A stretch of 64,000 nt of DNA from Rubrivivax sp. (lineage in GTDB: Bacteria; Pseudomonadota; Gammaproteobacteria; Burkholderiales; Burkholderiaceae_C), in contig JAUXRG010000044.1 of the NCBI GenBank assembly GCA_030681795.1, forward strand, positions 1 through 64,000, read 5' to 3'. Under the pieces are notes generated by a model. The model did not search any database, was not told the DNA's origin, and was given only the letters and a program-made list of their open reading frames with translations. Positions 15,950 to 24,254 of this stretch are shown one piece after another. A program made the translations under genes and the position numbers. Numbering within the stretch: the stretch's first letter is position 1; each line of letters opens with the position of its first letter.

Positions 15950-16132
15950 TCAACGGGGGGTGCGGCGCTCCAGCACGAGGCCGATCGCTTCGAGCGCGAT
16001 GCCCAGCCCGAAGGCCACCAGGCCCGGGCCGATGGAAGGCGAGAGCAACAGCAGCGCTCCCCCTGTGATGACGAGCAGCGCCGCGACGGTGCGCCGCAGC
16101 CCTTTTCCGCGCCAGAAACTCCGTGTCGTCAT
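15950..16132 (-). CDS. Small membrane protein, unknown function
   Basis: A 60-residue protein with a basic N-terminus (RSFWRGKGLRR) and two close hydrophobic helices (TVAALLVITGGALLLL and GLVAFGLGIALEAIGLVL), ending in a charged tail. A good ribosome-binding site (CGGAGG) precedes the ATG. It lies between groEL and the CBS remnant and is probably part of the same stress operon. No function is known to me. Confidence 0.65.
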   Translation of the reverse strand: MTTRSFWRGKGLRRTVAALLVITGGALLLLSPSIGPGLVAFGLGIALEAIGLVLERRTPR

Positions 16133-16154
16133 GGTCGCCTCCGAATCGTTTCCT

Positions 16155-17789
16155 TCAGAACTCCGGCCCCGCAGCGCCTGACAGGCCGGCCAGGCCTGCG
16201 TTCTTCGGCGGTGGGGCGTTGGCGATCAGGCAGTCGGTGGTGAGAAGAAGCGCCGCGATCGAGGCGGCGTTCTGCAGCGCCAGGCGGGTGACCTTTGCCG
16301 GGTCGATGACGCCCATCTGCAGCAGGTCGCCGTACTCGCGCGTCGCGGCGTTGTAGCCGTAGGCGCGGTCGACGGCCTCGTCCACGCGATGCAGCACCAC
16401 CGAAGGCTCGTCGCCGGCATTGGCGACGATGCAGCGCAACGGCTCCTCGAGCGCACGCGCCACGATGCGCAGCCCGGAGTCGTGGTCCAGGGTGGGCCCC
16501 TTGAGCGCGGCCAGCACGTGCCGGGCACGCAACAGCGCCACGCCGCCACCGGGCACGATGCCTTCCTCGATCGCTGCGCGGGTGGCGTGCAGCGCGTCTT
16601 CCACGCGGATCTTGCGCTCCTTCAGCTCGGTTTCGGTGGCGGCGCCCACCTTGATCACCGCCACACCGCCCGAGAGCTTGGCGATGCGCTCGTCGAGCTT
16701 CTCGCGGTCGTAGTCGCTGCTGGCGGCCTCGCGCTCCTTGCGGATGCTGTTGATGCGCTCCTGGATGGCCGCGGGCGTGCCGGCGCCGCCGATCAGGGTG
16801 GTGTCTTCCTTGCCCACTTCGACGCGCCGCGCGCGCCCCAGGTCGGCCAGGCCGGCCTTGGCCAGGGTCAGCCCGAGTTCGTCGCTGATCACGGTGCCGC
16901 CGGTGAGCACCGCGATGTCCTGCAGCAGGGCCTTGCGCCGGTCGCCGAAGCCCGGCGCCTTGACGGCGCAGGTCTTGAGCGTGCCGCGCATCGTATTGAT
17001 GACCAGCGTGGCGAGCGCGTCGCTTTCGATCTCCTCGGCGACCACGAGCAGCGCCCGGCCGGCCTTGACCACCTCTTCGAGCAGCGGCAGCAGGTCCTGC
17101 AGCGACGACAGGTGCTTGTCGTAGAGCAGGATCGCGGCGTCTTCGAGCACGGCGGTCTGCCGTTCGGCGTGGTTGATGAAATAGGGCGAGAGGAAGCCGC
17201 GGTCGAACTGCAGGCCTTCCACGACCTCGAGCTCGCTGGCCAGGCCCGAGCCGTCCTCGATCGAGATAGCGCCTTCGCGACCCACCTTGTCGATCGCGCG
17301 GGCGAGCAACTCGCCGATCGAGCGGTCGTTGTTGGCCGAGATCGCGGCCACATGCTCGATCTCCTGCGAGCTGGCGCAGGGCCGGGCGATGCGGCGCAGC
17401 TCTTCGACCACGGCGTCCACGCCTTGCTCCATGCCGCGCTTGAGGTCCATCGGGTTCATGCCGCCGGCGAGAAAGCGCATGCCCTCCGCGACCATGGCGT
17501 GGGCCAGCACGGTCGCCGTCGTGGTGCCGTCGCCGGCCTTTTCGCTGGTGCGCGAAGCCACCTCGCGCAGCATCTGCGCGCCCATATTCTCGAAGCGGTC
17601 CTCGAGCTCGATGGCCTTGGCGACGCGCACGCCGGAGTTGACGATCTCCGGTGCGCCGAACTCGCGGTCCAGGATCACCGTGCGGCCGCGCGGCCCGAGC
17701 GTCGCCTTGACCGCTTCGGCCAGGGTATCGACGCCGCGCCGGATCCTCGCCCGCGCGTCGTCGCCAAAGAGCAATTGTTTGGCTGCCAT
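16155..17789 (-). CDS. groEL: Chaperonin GroEL, paralogue without adjacent groES
   Basis: A 544-residue 60-kDa chaperonin starting [16 protein letters not shown]. It has the ATP-binding [11 protein letters not shown] loop and the [11 protein letters not shown] motif late in the chain. Two features differ from the housekeeping protein: no groES precedes it, and the C-terminus ends in [21 protein letters not shown] instead of Gly-Gly-Met repeats. The start chosen is the conserved one; the frame is open further upstream but overlaps the next gene. I infer a specialised stress-island copy relying on GroES from elsewhere. Confidence 0.92.
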   Translation of the reverse strand: MAAKQLLFGDDARARIRRGVDTLAEAVKATLGPRGRTVILDREFGAPEIVNSGVRVAKAIELEDRFENMGAQMLREVASRTSEKAGDGTTTATVLAHAMVAEGMRFLAGGMNPMDLKRGMEQGVDAVVEELRRIARPCASSQEIEHVAAISANNDRSIGELLARAIDKVGREGAISIEDGSGLASELEVVEGLQFDRGFLSPYFINHAERQTAVLEDAAILLYDKHLSSLQDLLPLLEEVVKAGRALLVVAEEIESDALATLVINTMRGTLKTCAVKAPGFGDRRKALLQDIAVLTGGTVISDELGLTLAKAGLADLGRARRVEVGKEDTTLIGGAGTPAAIQERINSIRKEREAASSDYDREKLDERIAKLSGGVAVIKVGAATETELKERKIRVEDALHATRAAIEEGIVPGGGVALLRARHVLAALKGPTLDHDSGLRIVARALEEPLRCIVANAGDEPSVVLHRVDEAVDRAYGYNAATREYGDLLQMGVIDPAKVTRLALQNAASIAALLLTTDCLIANAPPPKNAGLAGLSGAAGPEF

Positions 17790-17793
17790 GGTT

Positions 17794-18129
17794 TCAGTTC
17801 TCTTCGAGGTGCGGGGGTGACTGGCCCTCGGCGGGTTCGCCGGTCTCGGCGTCGATCCAGTCCGCCACGCCGACTTCGCTCTCGGCCTCCTGCAGCGTCT
17901 CGCCCGGCACCGGGCGCTGTTCGTCGAAACGGTCGCGGTCCACGCGAGCGGCTTCATAGGTTTCGAATGGGCCGAACTGCTGCCGGCCATCCGGCGCCTG
18001 CCAGTAGTAGCCGTCAGGGCGGTCGACGATCGGCATCACGGCGTCGCCGGCGGCCGGCGCCTCGCCGATCACCGCGGCAGACCCCACCGGGCGCAGCGTC
18101 TTGCGAGAGGTCTTGCGCTTCTTGTTCAT
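17794..18129 (-). CDS. Conserved small hydrophilic protein, unknown
   Basis: A 111-residue protein starting at ATG 18129, 9 bases after GGAG. The first 20 residues are very basic ([13 protein letters not shown]). The middle has an aromatic segment ([23 protein letters not shown]) reminiscent of small domains in other stress-operon proteins, and the tail is strongly acidic. It ends 4 bp before the groEL start, so the two are co-transcribed. I do not recognise a function. Confidence 0.65.
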   Translation of the reverse strand: MNKKRKTSRKTLRPVGSAAVIGEAPAAGDAVMPIVDRPDGYYWQAPDGRQQFGPFETYEAARVDRDRFDEQRPVPGETLQEAESEVGVADWIDAETGEPAEGQSPPHLEEN

Positions 18130-18178
18130 CCAGCGACTCCTTCCATCCCTCAGGCTAGACGCCGAACGCGAGGCGCGA

Positions 18179-18192
18179 TTGAGCATGCTCAA
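18179..18192. promoter_or_regulatory. 14-bp perfect palindrome in divergent promoter region
   Basis: TTGAGCATGCTCAA is a perfect dyad midway between the divergent groEL operon (start 18129) and hsp20 (start 18288). It is not a CIRCE element. It is a good candidate operator for shared control of the stress genes; the regulator is unknown. Confidence 0.4.
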
Positions 18193-18287
18193 TGCATCGG
18201 GGGCGACCCGGCTCGATGCTGCATCGCGGCCGGGCGCGGAAGTGCCGCTTTCGGGCCCGCCTTTCAACCCATGGCAGGAGATCCAAC

Positions 18288-18713
18288 ATGAGCGAACTTC
18301 GACTTTTCGACCCGCTGGGCCTGGACCCGCTGGAAGATACCTTGCGCGGCATGTTCCGCCCCTGGAGGACGGAGCTGCAGGAGACCGCCCCGCGCATCAA
18401 GATGGACGTCAGCGAGCGCGACGACGCCTACACCGTGAAGGCCGAGATCCCCGGCGTGAAGAAGGAAGATATCGACATCCGCGTCGATGGCAACCAGGTC
18501 ACGATCAGTGCGGAGGTGAAGAAAGAGAAGGAAGAGAGGAAGGACGGCCGCGTGCTGCGCAGCGAGCGCCAGTACGGTTACGCCAGCCGCAGCTTCACGC
18601 TCGCCTGCCCCGTCGACGACAGCAAGACGGAGGCCCGCTATGAAGGGGGCGTGCTGATGCTGACCTTGCCGAAGAAGGCGGCAACGTCAAACAAGCGCGT
18701 CACCGTTCAATGA
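18288..18713 (+). CDS. Small heat-shock protein, Hsp20/alpha-crystallin family
   Basis: A 141-residue holdase. The start at 18288 follows CAGGAG at suitable distance and gives the usual MSELRLFDPL opening. The alpha-crystallin domain spans about residues 40-135 (RIKMDVSERDDAYTVKAEIPGVKKEDI, and YGYASRSFTLACPVD), with the GVLMLTLPKK strand near the end and an IxI-like tail (RVTVQ). It binds unfolding proteins independently of ATP and passes them to chaperones such as those encoded nearby. Confidence 0.92.
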   Translation: MSELRLFDPLGLDPLEDTLRGMFRPWRTELQETAPRIKMDVSERDDAYTVKAEIPGVKKEDIDIRVDGNQVTISAEVKKEKEERKDGRVLRSERQYGYASRSFTLACPVDDSKTEARYEGGVLMLTLPKKAATSNKRVTVQ

Positions 18714-18819
18714 GCCCGCTTGGCGTCGGCGTGCGACGCACGCCGCTGCCTTGCGCTTCACATGCCGGCGCCTGGGAACGCTCCCCGGGGAGCGCTTGTC
18801 CGGCGTCAAGGGGAATCAC

Positions 18820-19284
18820 ATGGTCGAGGGACTGACAGCCGGGCAAGTCTGCAACCGCGACGTCGTCTGGGTGCACAAGACCGTTGCATTGAACGAGGCC
18901 GCGCGCTTGATGCGCGAGCGTCATGTCGGCAGTCTCGTGGCCATCGAAGAAGCCGCCCCAGGCAAGCGCCTGGTGGCGGGCATGGTCACCGACCGCGACA
19001 TCGTGCTGTCCGTCGTGGCCAAGGATCGGGACGCCCGGCTCTTGCGCGTCGAAGACGTCATGACCACGGAGGTGGCGTGCGCACGCGAGACCGACTCCGT
19101 GCTCGAGGTGCTGGCGCTGATGCGCCGCAGGGGCGTGCGCCGCGTGCCGGTGACCGACGGGCACGGCCTGCTGATCGGCATCGTGGCCGTCGATGACCTG
19201 CTCACCCAGCTATCGAACGACCTGCGCTCGCTGGTCCAGCTCATCACCGCCCAGCCCGGACACGAGCAGCTCGCCCGCCCCTGA
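18820..19284 (+). CDS. CBS-domain protein
   Basis: A 154-residue protein with two CBS domains (GQVCNRDVVWVHKTVALNEA with MVTDRDIVLSVV, then VEDVMTTEVACARETDSV with LIGIVAVDDLL). Such stand-alone proteins bind adenine nucleotides and sense energy state. I chose the ATG at 18820 because AAGGGGA precedes it and the domain starts a few residues later. It lies just after hsp20 and is probably co-expressed with it. A truncated relative lies at 15774-15899. Confidence 0.85.
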   Translation: MVEGLTAGQVCNRDVVWVHKTVALNEAARLMRERHVGSLVAIEEAAPGKRLVAGMVTDRDIVLSVVAKDRDARLLRVEDVMTTEVACARETDSVLEVLALMRRRGVRRVPVTDGHGLLIGIVAVDDLLTQLSNDLRSLVQLITAQPGHEQLARP

Positions 19285-19427
19285 CAAAGGGGCAGGGCGA
19301 GCATCTCCAGGCGCGGCCGGCCCGCGCGGCCACGCGGCGCCCGGCCTGCCGTCTGCCCGCGCCGTGCAGAATCACCCACCACCGGCCCTGCCGTTGCCCA
19401 ACGGCGCGAAAGCCCGCGCGCGACCCG

Positions 19428-20267
19428 ATGAACCCCCTGCTCAGCGTCGAAGACCTGCGCGTCGCCTACCCCGACCGCGAAGGCGGCATGACCGAGGTCG
19501 TGCGCGGTGTGTCCTTCGCCCTGGGCCGCGAGCGGCTGGGCATCGTCGGCGAATCGGGCTCGGGCAAGAGCCAGGCGGGGCGCGCCATCCTGGGGCTCAC
19601 CGCTCCCGGCGGCCAGGTCACGGCGCGCAAGCTCGAGTTCGACGGCATCGCGCTGCTGAGCTGCCCCGCGCGCCAGCGCCGCGAGCTGCGCGGCAGCCGC
19701 ATCGCCATGGTGCTGCAGGACCCGAAGTTCGCCCTCGACCCGGTGATGACCATAGGCGCGCAGATCGCAGAGACGCTGCAGGCCCACCGCCCCGTGCCGC
19801 GGCGCGAGGCGCGCGAGCGTGTGCTGGAGGCGCTGGCCGCCGTCGGCATCGAAGACCCCGAACGCATGGCCGGCCTGCACCCGCACGAGGTCTCGGGCGG
19901 CATGGGCCAGCGCGCCATGATCGCCATGATGCTCATCGCCGGGCCCGAGCTGCTCATTGCCGACGAGCCGACCTCGGCGCTGGACGTCACGGTGCAGCTG
20001 CAGGTGCTTGCCATCCTGGACAAGCTGGTGGCCGAGCGCGGCATGGGCCTGATCTTCATCTCGCACGATCTGCGGCTGGTGTCCTCGTTCTGCGACCGCG
20101 TGCTCGTGATGTACGCCGGGCGCGTGGTCGAAGAGATCGCCGCGACCGAGCTGCACCGCGCCCAGCACCCCTACACCCGCGGCCTGCTGAATTGCCTGCC
20201 GCAACTGGGCAGGGCGCAGCACCCGCTGCCCACGCTGGACCGGCAGCCGGAGTGGCTTGCACCATGA
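19428..20267 (+). CDS. Oligopeptide/dipeptide-type ABC transporter ATPase (DppD-like)
   Basis: A 279-residue ATPase with Walker A GESGSGKSQ, signature SGGMGQRAMIAMML, Walker B LLIADEPTSALDVT and the HPYTRGLL motif of the OppD/DppD C-terminal domain. Walker A has Gln where Ser/Thr is common after GKS. It overlaps the second ATPase gene by 4 bases. No permease or binding protein gene lies on either side, so the pair must serve a transporter encoded elsewhere. Confidence 0.85.
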   Translation: MNPLLSVEDLRVAYPDREGGMTEVVRGVSFALGRERLGIVGESGSGKSQAGRAILGLTAPGGQVTARKLEFDGIALLSCPARQRRELRGSRIAMVLQDPKFALDPVMTIGAQIAETLQAHRPVPRREARERVLEALAAVGIEDPERMAGLHPHEVSGGMGQRAMIAMMLIAGPELLIADEPTSALDVTVQLQVLAILDKLVAERGMGLIFISHDLRLVSSFCDRVLVMYAGRVVEEIAATELHRAQHPYTRGLLNCLPQLGRAQHPLPTLDRQPEWLAP

Positions 20268-21043
20268 ATCCGCAGCGCCAGGCGCCAGAGGGGATCGGCC
20301 TGCGCGCCCACGCCCTGCGCGTCGTCTTCGACGGCTTCACGGCGGTGGACGGCGTTTCCTTCGATGTCGCCCCGGGGGAAAGTTTCGGCCTGGTCGGCGA
20401 ATCGGGCTCGGGCAAGAGCACGGTGCTGCGCGCCCTGTGCGGCCTGGCGCGGCTGGCCGCGGGGGAGGTCGGCCTCACGGGCCAGGCCGGCTTGCCCGCG
20501 CCCGGCAGCAAGGCCTTCCGGCGCCAGGTGCAGATGGTCTTCCAGGACCCCTACGGCTCGCTGCACCCGCGGCAGACGGTGGACCGCATCCTGGCCGAGC
20601 CGCTGGCCATCCACGGCGTGGGCGACGCCGAAGCAAGGATAGAGAACGCGCTCGACGAAGTCGGCCTGGGGGCCGGATTCCGCTTCCGCTACCCGCACCA
20701 GCTCTCGGGCGGGCAGCGCCAGCGCATCGCCATCGCCCGCGCGCTCATCCTCGAGCCGCAGATTCTGTTGCTGGACGAGCCGACCTCGGCGCTGGACGCT
20801 TCGGTGCAGGCCGAGGTGCTGAACCTGCTGGAGGCCCTGCGCGCGCGGCGCGGCCTGAGCTTCGTGATGGTCAGCCACGACTTGGCGGTGGTCACCCACC
20901 TGTGCGAGCGGCTGCTGGTGATGCGCCGCGGCCAGGCCGTGGAGATGCTGGCGGCGGCCGACCTGGCGGCGAGCCGTGTGCAGGCCGAGTACACGAAAAG
21001 CCTGATGCAGGCTTCGGCGGGGTTCCAGCGCGAGGCGCGTTAG
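20264..21043 (+). CDS. Oligopeptide/dipeptide-type ABC transporter ATPase (DppF-like)
   Basis: A 259-residue ATPase with Walker A GESGSGKST, Q-loop FQDPYGSLHP, signature SGGQRQRIAIARAL and Walker B LLLDEPTSALDAS. The start at 20264 overlaps the previous stop (ATGA). The tail is short and ends near YTKSLMQAS, slightly less than the usual OppF/DppF C-terminal zinc-like domain. Together with the preceding gene it forms a heterodimeric ATPase pair. Confidence 0.85.
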   Translation: MNPQRQAPEGIGLRAHALRVVFDGFTAVDGVSFDVAPGESFGLVGESGSGKSTVLRALCGLARLAAGEVGLTGQAGLPAPGSKAFRRQVQMVFQDPYGSLHPRQTVDRILAEPLAIHGVGDAEARIENALDEVGLGAGFRFRYPHQLSGGQRQRIAIARALILEPQILLLDEPTSALDASVQAEVLNLLEALRARRGLSFVMVSHDLAVVTHLCERLLVMRRGQAVEMLAAADLAASRVQAEYTKSLMQASAGFQREAR

Positions 21044-21091
21044 CATCCCTGCGCCTGCACCTCCCCCTCCCCACGCTCTCCTGGAGTGACG

Positions 21092-21562
21092 ATGAACCGC
21101 TTCAAGCCCTCCCTCATGACCTTGGCCTTCCTGTTCTGCGCCAGCGCATGGCCGGCCTGGGCCGAGAGCTCGGCCTCTTCGGCCGTGTCGGACAGCACTT
21201 CGACTTCGATAGGCAGCCTCTCGGACTCGATCCGGGGTTCCAGCAACAGTTCTTCCGGTGACGATAGAAAGGTCGCCGACGGCGACTACCAGGTCGTCGA
21301 GCTGGCCCAGGCGCCAGAGCAGCCGGGCGTGCTGCGCGTCAAGCTGCAGGCGGTGGCCGGGCGCGGGGCGGACGGCGAATTCTTCCTGCTCATGCCGCAG
21401 GAGACCGCGGAGAAGGCGCGCCTGGAGGCCGGGCAGGTCGTGGCGGCGCGCCAGCGCCCCTACGGCCTGGAGTTCGCCAAGGGCACGCCGCGCCAGGCCT
21501 TCTTTCTGGTCCTGGCCGACGCGTGGTACCGCGAACTGCAGACCCACGTCGTGCGGCTTTGA
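21092..21562 (+). CDS. Secreted protein of unknown function
   Basis: A 156-residue protein with a clear Sec signal peptide (KPSLMTLAFLFCASAWPAWA) and a following Ser-rich stretch (about residues 26-55). The globular part contains DGDYQVVELAQ and GEFFLLMPQETAEKA. The ATG at 21092 is preferred over the GTG six bases earlier because GGAG is well placed. It is directly followed by, and overlaps, the DUF2145 gene, so they form a pair. No function is known to me. Confidence 0.7.
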   Translation: MNRFKPSLMTLAFLFCASAWPAWAESSASSAVSDSTSTSIGSLSDSIRGSSNSSSGDDRKVADGDYQVVELAQAPEQPGVLRVKLQAVAGRGADGEFFLLMPQETAEKARLEAGQVVAARQRPYGLEFAKGTPRQAFFLVLADAWYRELQTHVVRL

Positions 21563-22509
21563 CGGGCGCGGCGCCTCGGGGGCGCCGCCGGGGCCAATGG
21601 CGACCCTGGCGACGCTGGCTTTCGGGCGCGGCCCTGGTATTCGGCCTGGCGCCCTGGGTCGCTGGCCACGCCAGCGCGTTGCGGCTGTGCGAGCCGCCCT
21701 CGCCGCTGAACGCCGAAGAGAAGAGCCGGCTCCTTCGTTTCGGCGCCGTCATCAAGGCCGAGCTCGAGAGCTCGGGCCAGCCGCTGGCCCTGGTCGCGCG
21801 TTCGGGCCTCGACCTCAGCCGCTTCGGGCTGCGCTATTCGCACGCCGGACTCAGCCTGAAGGCCAGCCCCGACACGCCCTGGGCCGTGCGCCAGCTCTAC
21901 TACGCCTGCGACGAACGCCAGCCGCGCATCTACGACCAGGGCATGGCGGCGTTCCTGATGGGCTCGCACGAGGCCCGCGTGGGCTACGTTTCCGCAGTGC
22001 TGTTGCCCGACGCCGAGGGCGCCGAGCTGGCGCGCGCCGCACTCGACAACCCGACCGCGCTGCAGGTGCTGGGCCCCGTGTACAGCGCCAATTCGTACCC
22101 CTTCAACCTGCGCTACCAGAACTGCAACCAGTGGGTGATGGAATTGCTGGCCGCCGCCTGGGGCCGACCCGGCACGGACCGGGACCCGCGTGCGCAGGCC
22201 CAGGGCTGGCTCAAGGAGCGGGGCTACGAGCCCAGCCTGCTGGATGTCGGCTGGCGCCCCTTGATGTGGCTGGGCGAGCTGATTCCCTGGGTGCACAGCG
22301 ACGACCACCCGGCGCAAGACCTGGCGCAATCGCGCTACCGTGTGAGCATGCCGGCTTCGATCGAAGCCTTCGTGCGCGCCCAGGTGCCCGGCGCCACGCG
22401 GTTGGAGTTCTGCCACACCGAGGCGCATGTGGTGGTGCACCGTGGCTGGGACGAGATCGCCGAGGGCTGCGTGCCCGGCGAGCAGGATGCGGTCTTCGTG
22501 CTCGATTGA
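21559..22509 (+). CDS. DUF2145-family secreted protein
   Basis: About 316 residues if started at the TTG at 21559, which overlaps the preceding stop (TTGA). The in-frame GTG at 21523 is the alternative and would overlap the upstream gene more. The N-terminus is arginine-rich and leads to a hydrophobic signal segment (LSGAALVFGLAPWVAGHASA). The conserved core includes SRFGLRYSHAGLSLK, QNCNQWVMELLAAAW and FCHTEAHVVVHRGWDE; the Cys, Asn and His in these motifs suggest a papain-like or NlpC-like fold, which is inference. Role unknown. Confidence 0.75.
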   Translation: MTGAAPRGRRRGQWRPWRRWLSGAALVFGLAPWVAGHASALRLCEPPSPLNAEEKSRLLRFGAVIKAELESSGQPLALVARSGLDLSRFGLRYSHAGLSLKASPDTPWAVRQLYYACDERQPRIYDQGMAAFLMGSHEARVGYVSAVLLPDAEGAELARAALDNPTALQVLGPVYSANSYPFNLRYQNCNQWVMELLAAAWGRPGTDRDPRAQAQGWLKERGYEPSLLDVGWRPLMWLGELIPWVHSDDHPAQDLAQSRYRVSMPASIEAFVRAQVPGATRLEFCHTEAHVVVHRGWDEIAEGCVPGEQDAVFVLD

Positions 22510-22550
22510 GCCGGCGGCCCGGGCCCGGCGCCGGCCCACGCTGCGGCGCT

Positions 22551-23210
22551 TCAGTCCGCCAGGTAAGCCGCCGCCAGCGTATCGAGGTGCGAGCGCGAGG
22601 CTTCGTCCAGGTGCGGCATGAGCAGCGCCAGCGCATGGTAGGCGCCACGCCCCATGGCGGCGGAGGCGCTCTCGGGCTCCAGCGCGTGCCGCGGATCGCG
22701 CACGTACTCGTAGCTCAGCCAGTAGGTCACCACCACCACCATCGCCGTGGCCAGCGGCGCGGCCTGGGCGCGGGTCATGCGCGCGCTGCCGTTGCGCTCC
22801 AGGCCCTCGAGCATGGCGTGCATGGCCCGGGTCTTGTTCTTGAGCACGAACTGGAAATGCGTCTCCAGGCGGCGGTTCTTGCTCAGCAGGTCGTTGAGGT
22901 CGCGGTAGAGGAAGCGGTAGTTCCAGATCAGCTCGAAGAGCATGTGGAAGAACAGCCAGGCATCCTCGACGTTTTCCACGCCGTCGGCGGCTTGCAGAAT
23001 TTCGCCCAGCGCGCGCTCGTAGCGGTCGAACAGCGAATTGATGAGCTCGTCCTTGGCCGGGTAGTGGTAGTACAGGTTGCCCGGGCTGATGCCGAGTTCG
23101 GCCGAGATGAGCGTCGTGCTGACGTTGGGTTCGCCGAAGCGGTTGAAGAGCAGCAGCGTCACCTCGAGGATGCGCTCGGCCGTGCGGCGGGGTTTTTTGG
23201 GCGGGACCAT
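22551..23210 (-). CDS. TetR/AcrR-family regulator
   Basis: A 219-residue repressor-type regulator. The N-terminal helix-turn-helix is evident (AERILEVTLLLFNRFGEPNV, ISAELGISPGNLYYHYPAK), and the C-terminal ligand domain is all-helical (EDAWLFFHMLFELIWNYRFLYRDLN). The ATG at 23210 is the conserved start. It is divergent from the ABC exporter genes at 23274-25024 with only 63 bp between, so control of that exporter is likely. Confidence 0.85.
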   Translation of the reverse strand: MVPPKKPRRTAERILEVTLLLFNRFGEPNVSTTLISAELGISPGNLYYHYPAKDELINSLFDRYERALGEILQAADGVENVEDAWLFFHMLFELIWNYRFLYRDLNDLLSKNRRLETHFQFVLKNKTRAMHAMLEGLERNGSARMTRAQAAPLATAMVVVVTYWLSYEYVRDPRHALEPESASAAMGRGAYHALALLMPHLDEASRSHLDTLAAAYLAD

Positions 23211-23273
23211 GGCGTCGAATTCTGGCACCGGGAGCGGCTGCGGCAGCAGCGGCTGCCTACAATCCGGGCCTCG

Positions 23274-24254
23274 ATGCCCTCCATGCCCACCATTTCCGCC
23301 ACACCGGCCATCCGCTTCGACCGGGTCAGCAAGGTCTACCAGGGCGCCCGCGGCACGGTGCGTGCGCTGGACGGCGTCTCCTTCGATATCGAACAGGGCG
23401 AGTTCTTCGGCCTCCTCGGCCCCAACGGCGCTGGCAAGACAACGCTGATCTCGGTGCTGGCCGGGCTGGCGCGCGCCACCGCAGGGCAAGTCACGGTGAT
23501 GGGCCACGATGTGCGGGCCGACTACGCCGCGGCGCGCCGCGCCCTGGGCATCGTGCCGCAGGAGCTGGTATTCGACCCCTTCTTCAGCGTGCGCGAGACG
23601 CTGCGCCTCCAGAGCGGCTACTTCGGCATCACGCACAACGATGCCTGGATCGACGAACTGCTCGCCGCCCTGGGCTTGACCGACAAGGCCGGCGCCAATA
23701 TGCGGCAATTGAGCGGCGGCATGAAGCGCCGGGTGCTGGTGGCGCAAGCGCTGGTGCACCGGCCGCCGGTGATCGTGCTCGACGAGCCGACCGCGGGCGT
23801 GGACGTCGAGTTGCGCCAGACGCTGTGGCAGTTCATCTCGCGACTGAACCGCGAAGGCCACACCGTGCTGCTGACCACGCACTACCTCGAAGAAGCCGAG
23901 GCCCTGTGCGGCCGCATCGCCATGCTCAAGCAGGGCCGCGTGGTGGCGCTGGACAAGACCTCGGCGCTGCTGGCTGGCCGTGCCAGCACCATGCTGCGCT
24001 TCAAGACGGACGACGCGCTGCCGGCAGCCGTGGCGGCGGTGGCGCGAGTCACCGGCCGCATCGTGCAGGCCAAGGCGCGCGACGCGGCCGAGGTCGAAAC
24101 GCTGCTGGCCACGCTGCGCGGCAGTGGCGTGACGGTGGAAGACCTGGAGATCGGCCGCGCCGACCTCGAAGACGTCTTCCTGGAGATCATGCAAGGCGGC
24201 GACAGTCCTGCGCCTGCCCTGCCGGCCGGGCCTGCCGCTGAGGGCGCGCGATGA
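23274..24254 (+). CDS. ABC transporter ATPase (YadG-like exporter)
   Basis: A 326-residue ATPase of the ABC-2/CcmA type. Motifs: Walker A GPNGAGKTT, signature SGGMKRRVLVAQAL, Walker B VIVLDEPTAGVD, and the switch His in LLTTHYLEEAE. An alternative ATG lies 9 bases downstream. A TACAAT box at 23258-23263 is very close to the start, suggesting a nearly leaderless transcript. It overlaps the permease gene by 4 bases. In related bacteria this pair sits upstream of bolA-hisG, as here. Confidence 0.88.
   Translation: MPSMPTISATPAIRFDRVSKVYQGARGTVRALDGVSFDIEQGEFFGLLGPNGAGKTTLISVLAGLARATAGQVTVMGHDVRADYAAARRALGIVPQELVFDPFFSVRETLRLQSGYFGITHNDAWIDELLAALGLTDKAGANMRQLSGGMKRRVLVAQALVHRPPVIVLDEPTAGVDVELRQTLWQFISRLNREGHTVLLTTHYLEEAEALCGRIAMLKQGRVVALDKTSALLAGRASTMLRFKTDDALPAAVAAVARVTGRIVQAKARDAAEVETLLATLRGSGVTVEDLEIGRADLEDVFLEIMQGGDSPAPALPAGPAAEGAR

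Noticed and set aside
16155..17990. GroEL with a 67-residue N-terminal extension
   Set aside because: The extension overlaps the upstream gene and is Arg/Ala-rich shadow sequence; the conserved MAAKQLLFG start is at 17789.
18130..18287. Search for a CIRCE element linking HrcA to the groEL/hsp20 region
   Set aside because: No TTAGCACTC/GAGTGCTAA dyad is present; the palindrome at 18179-18192 is a different sequence.
20264..21043. Second ATPase gene taken as a much longer protein starting near 19193
   Set aside because: The open frame extends upstream inside another gene; the ATG at 20264 gives the normal ABC N-terminus and a 4-base overlap.
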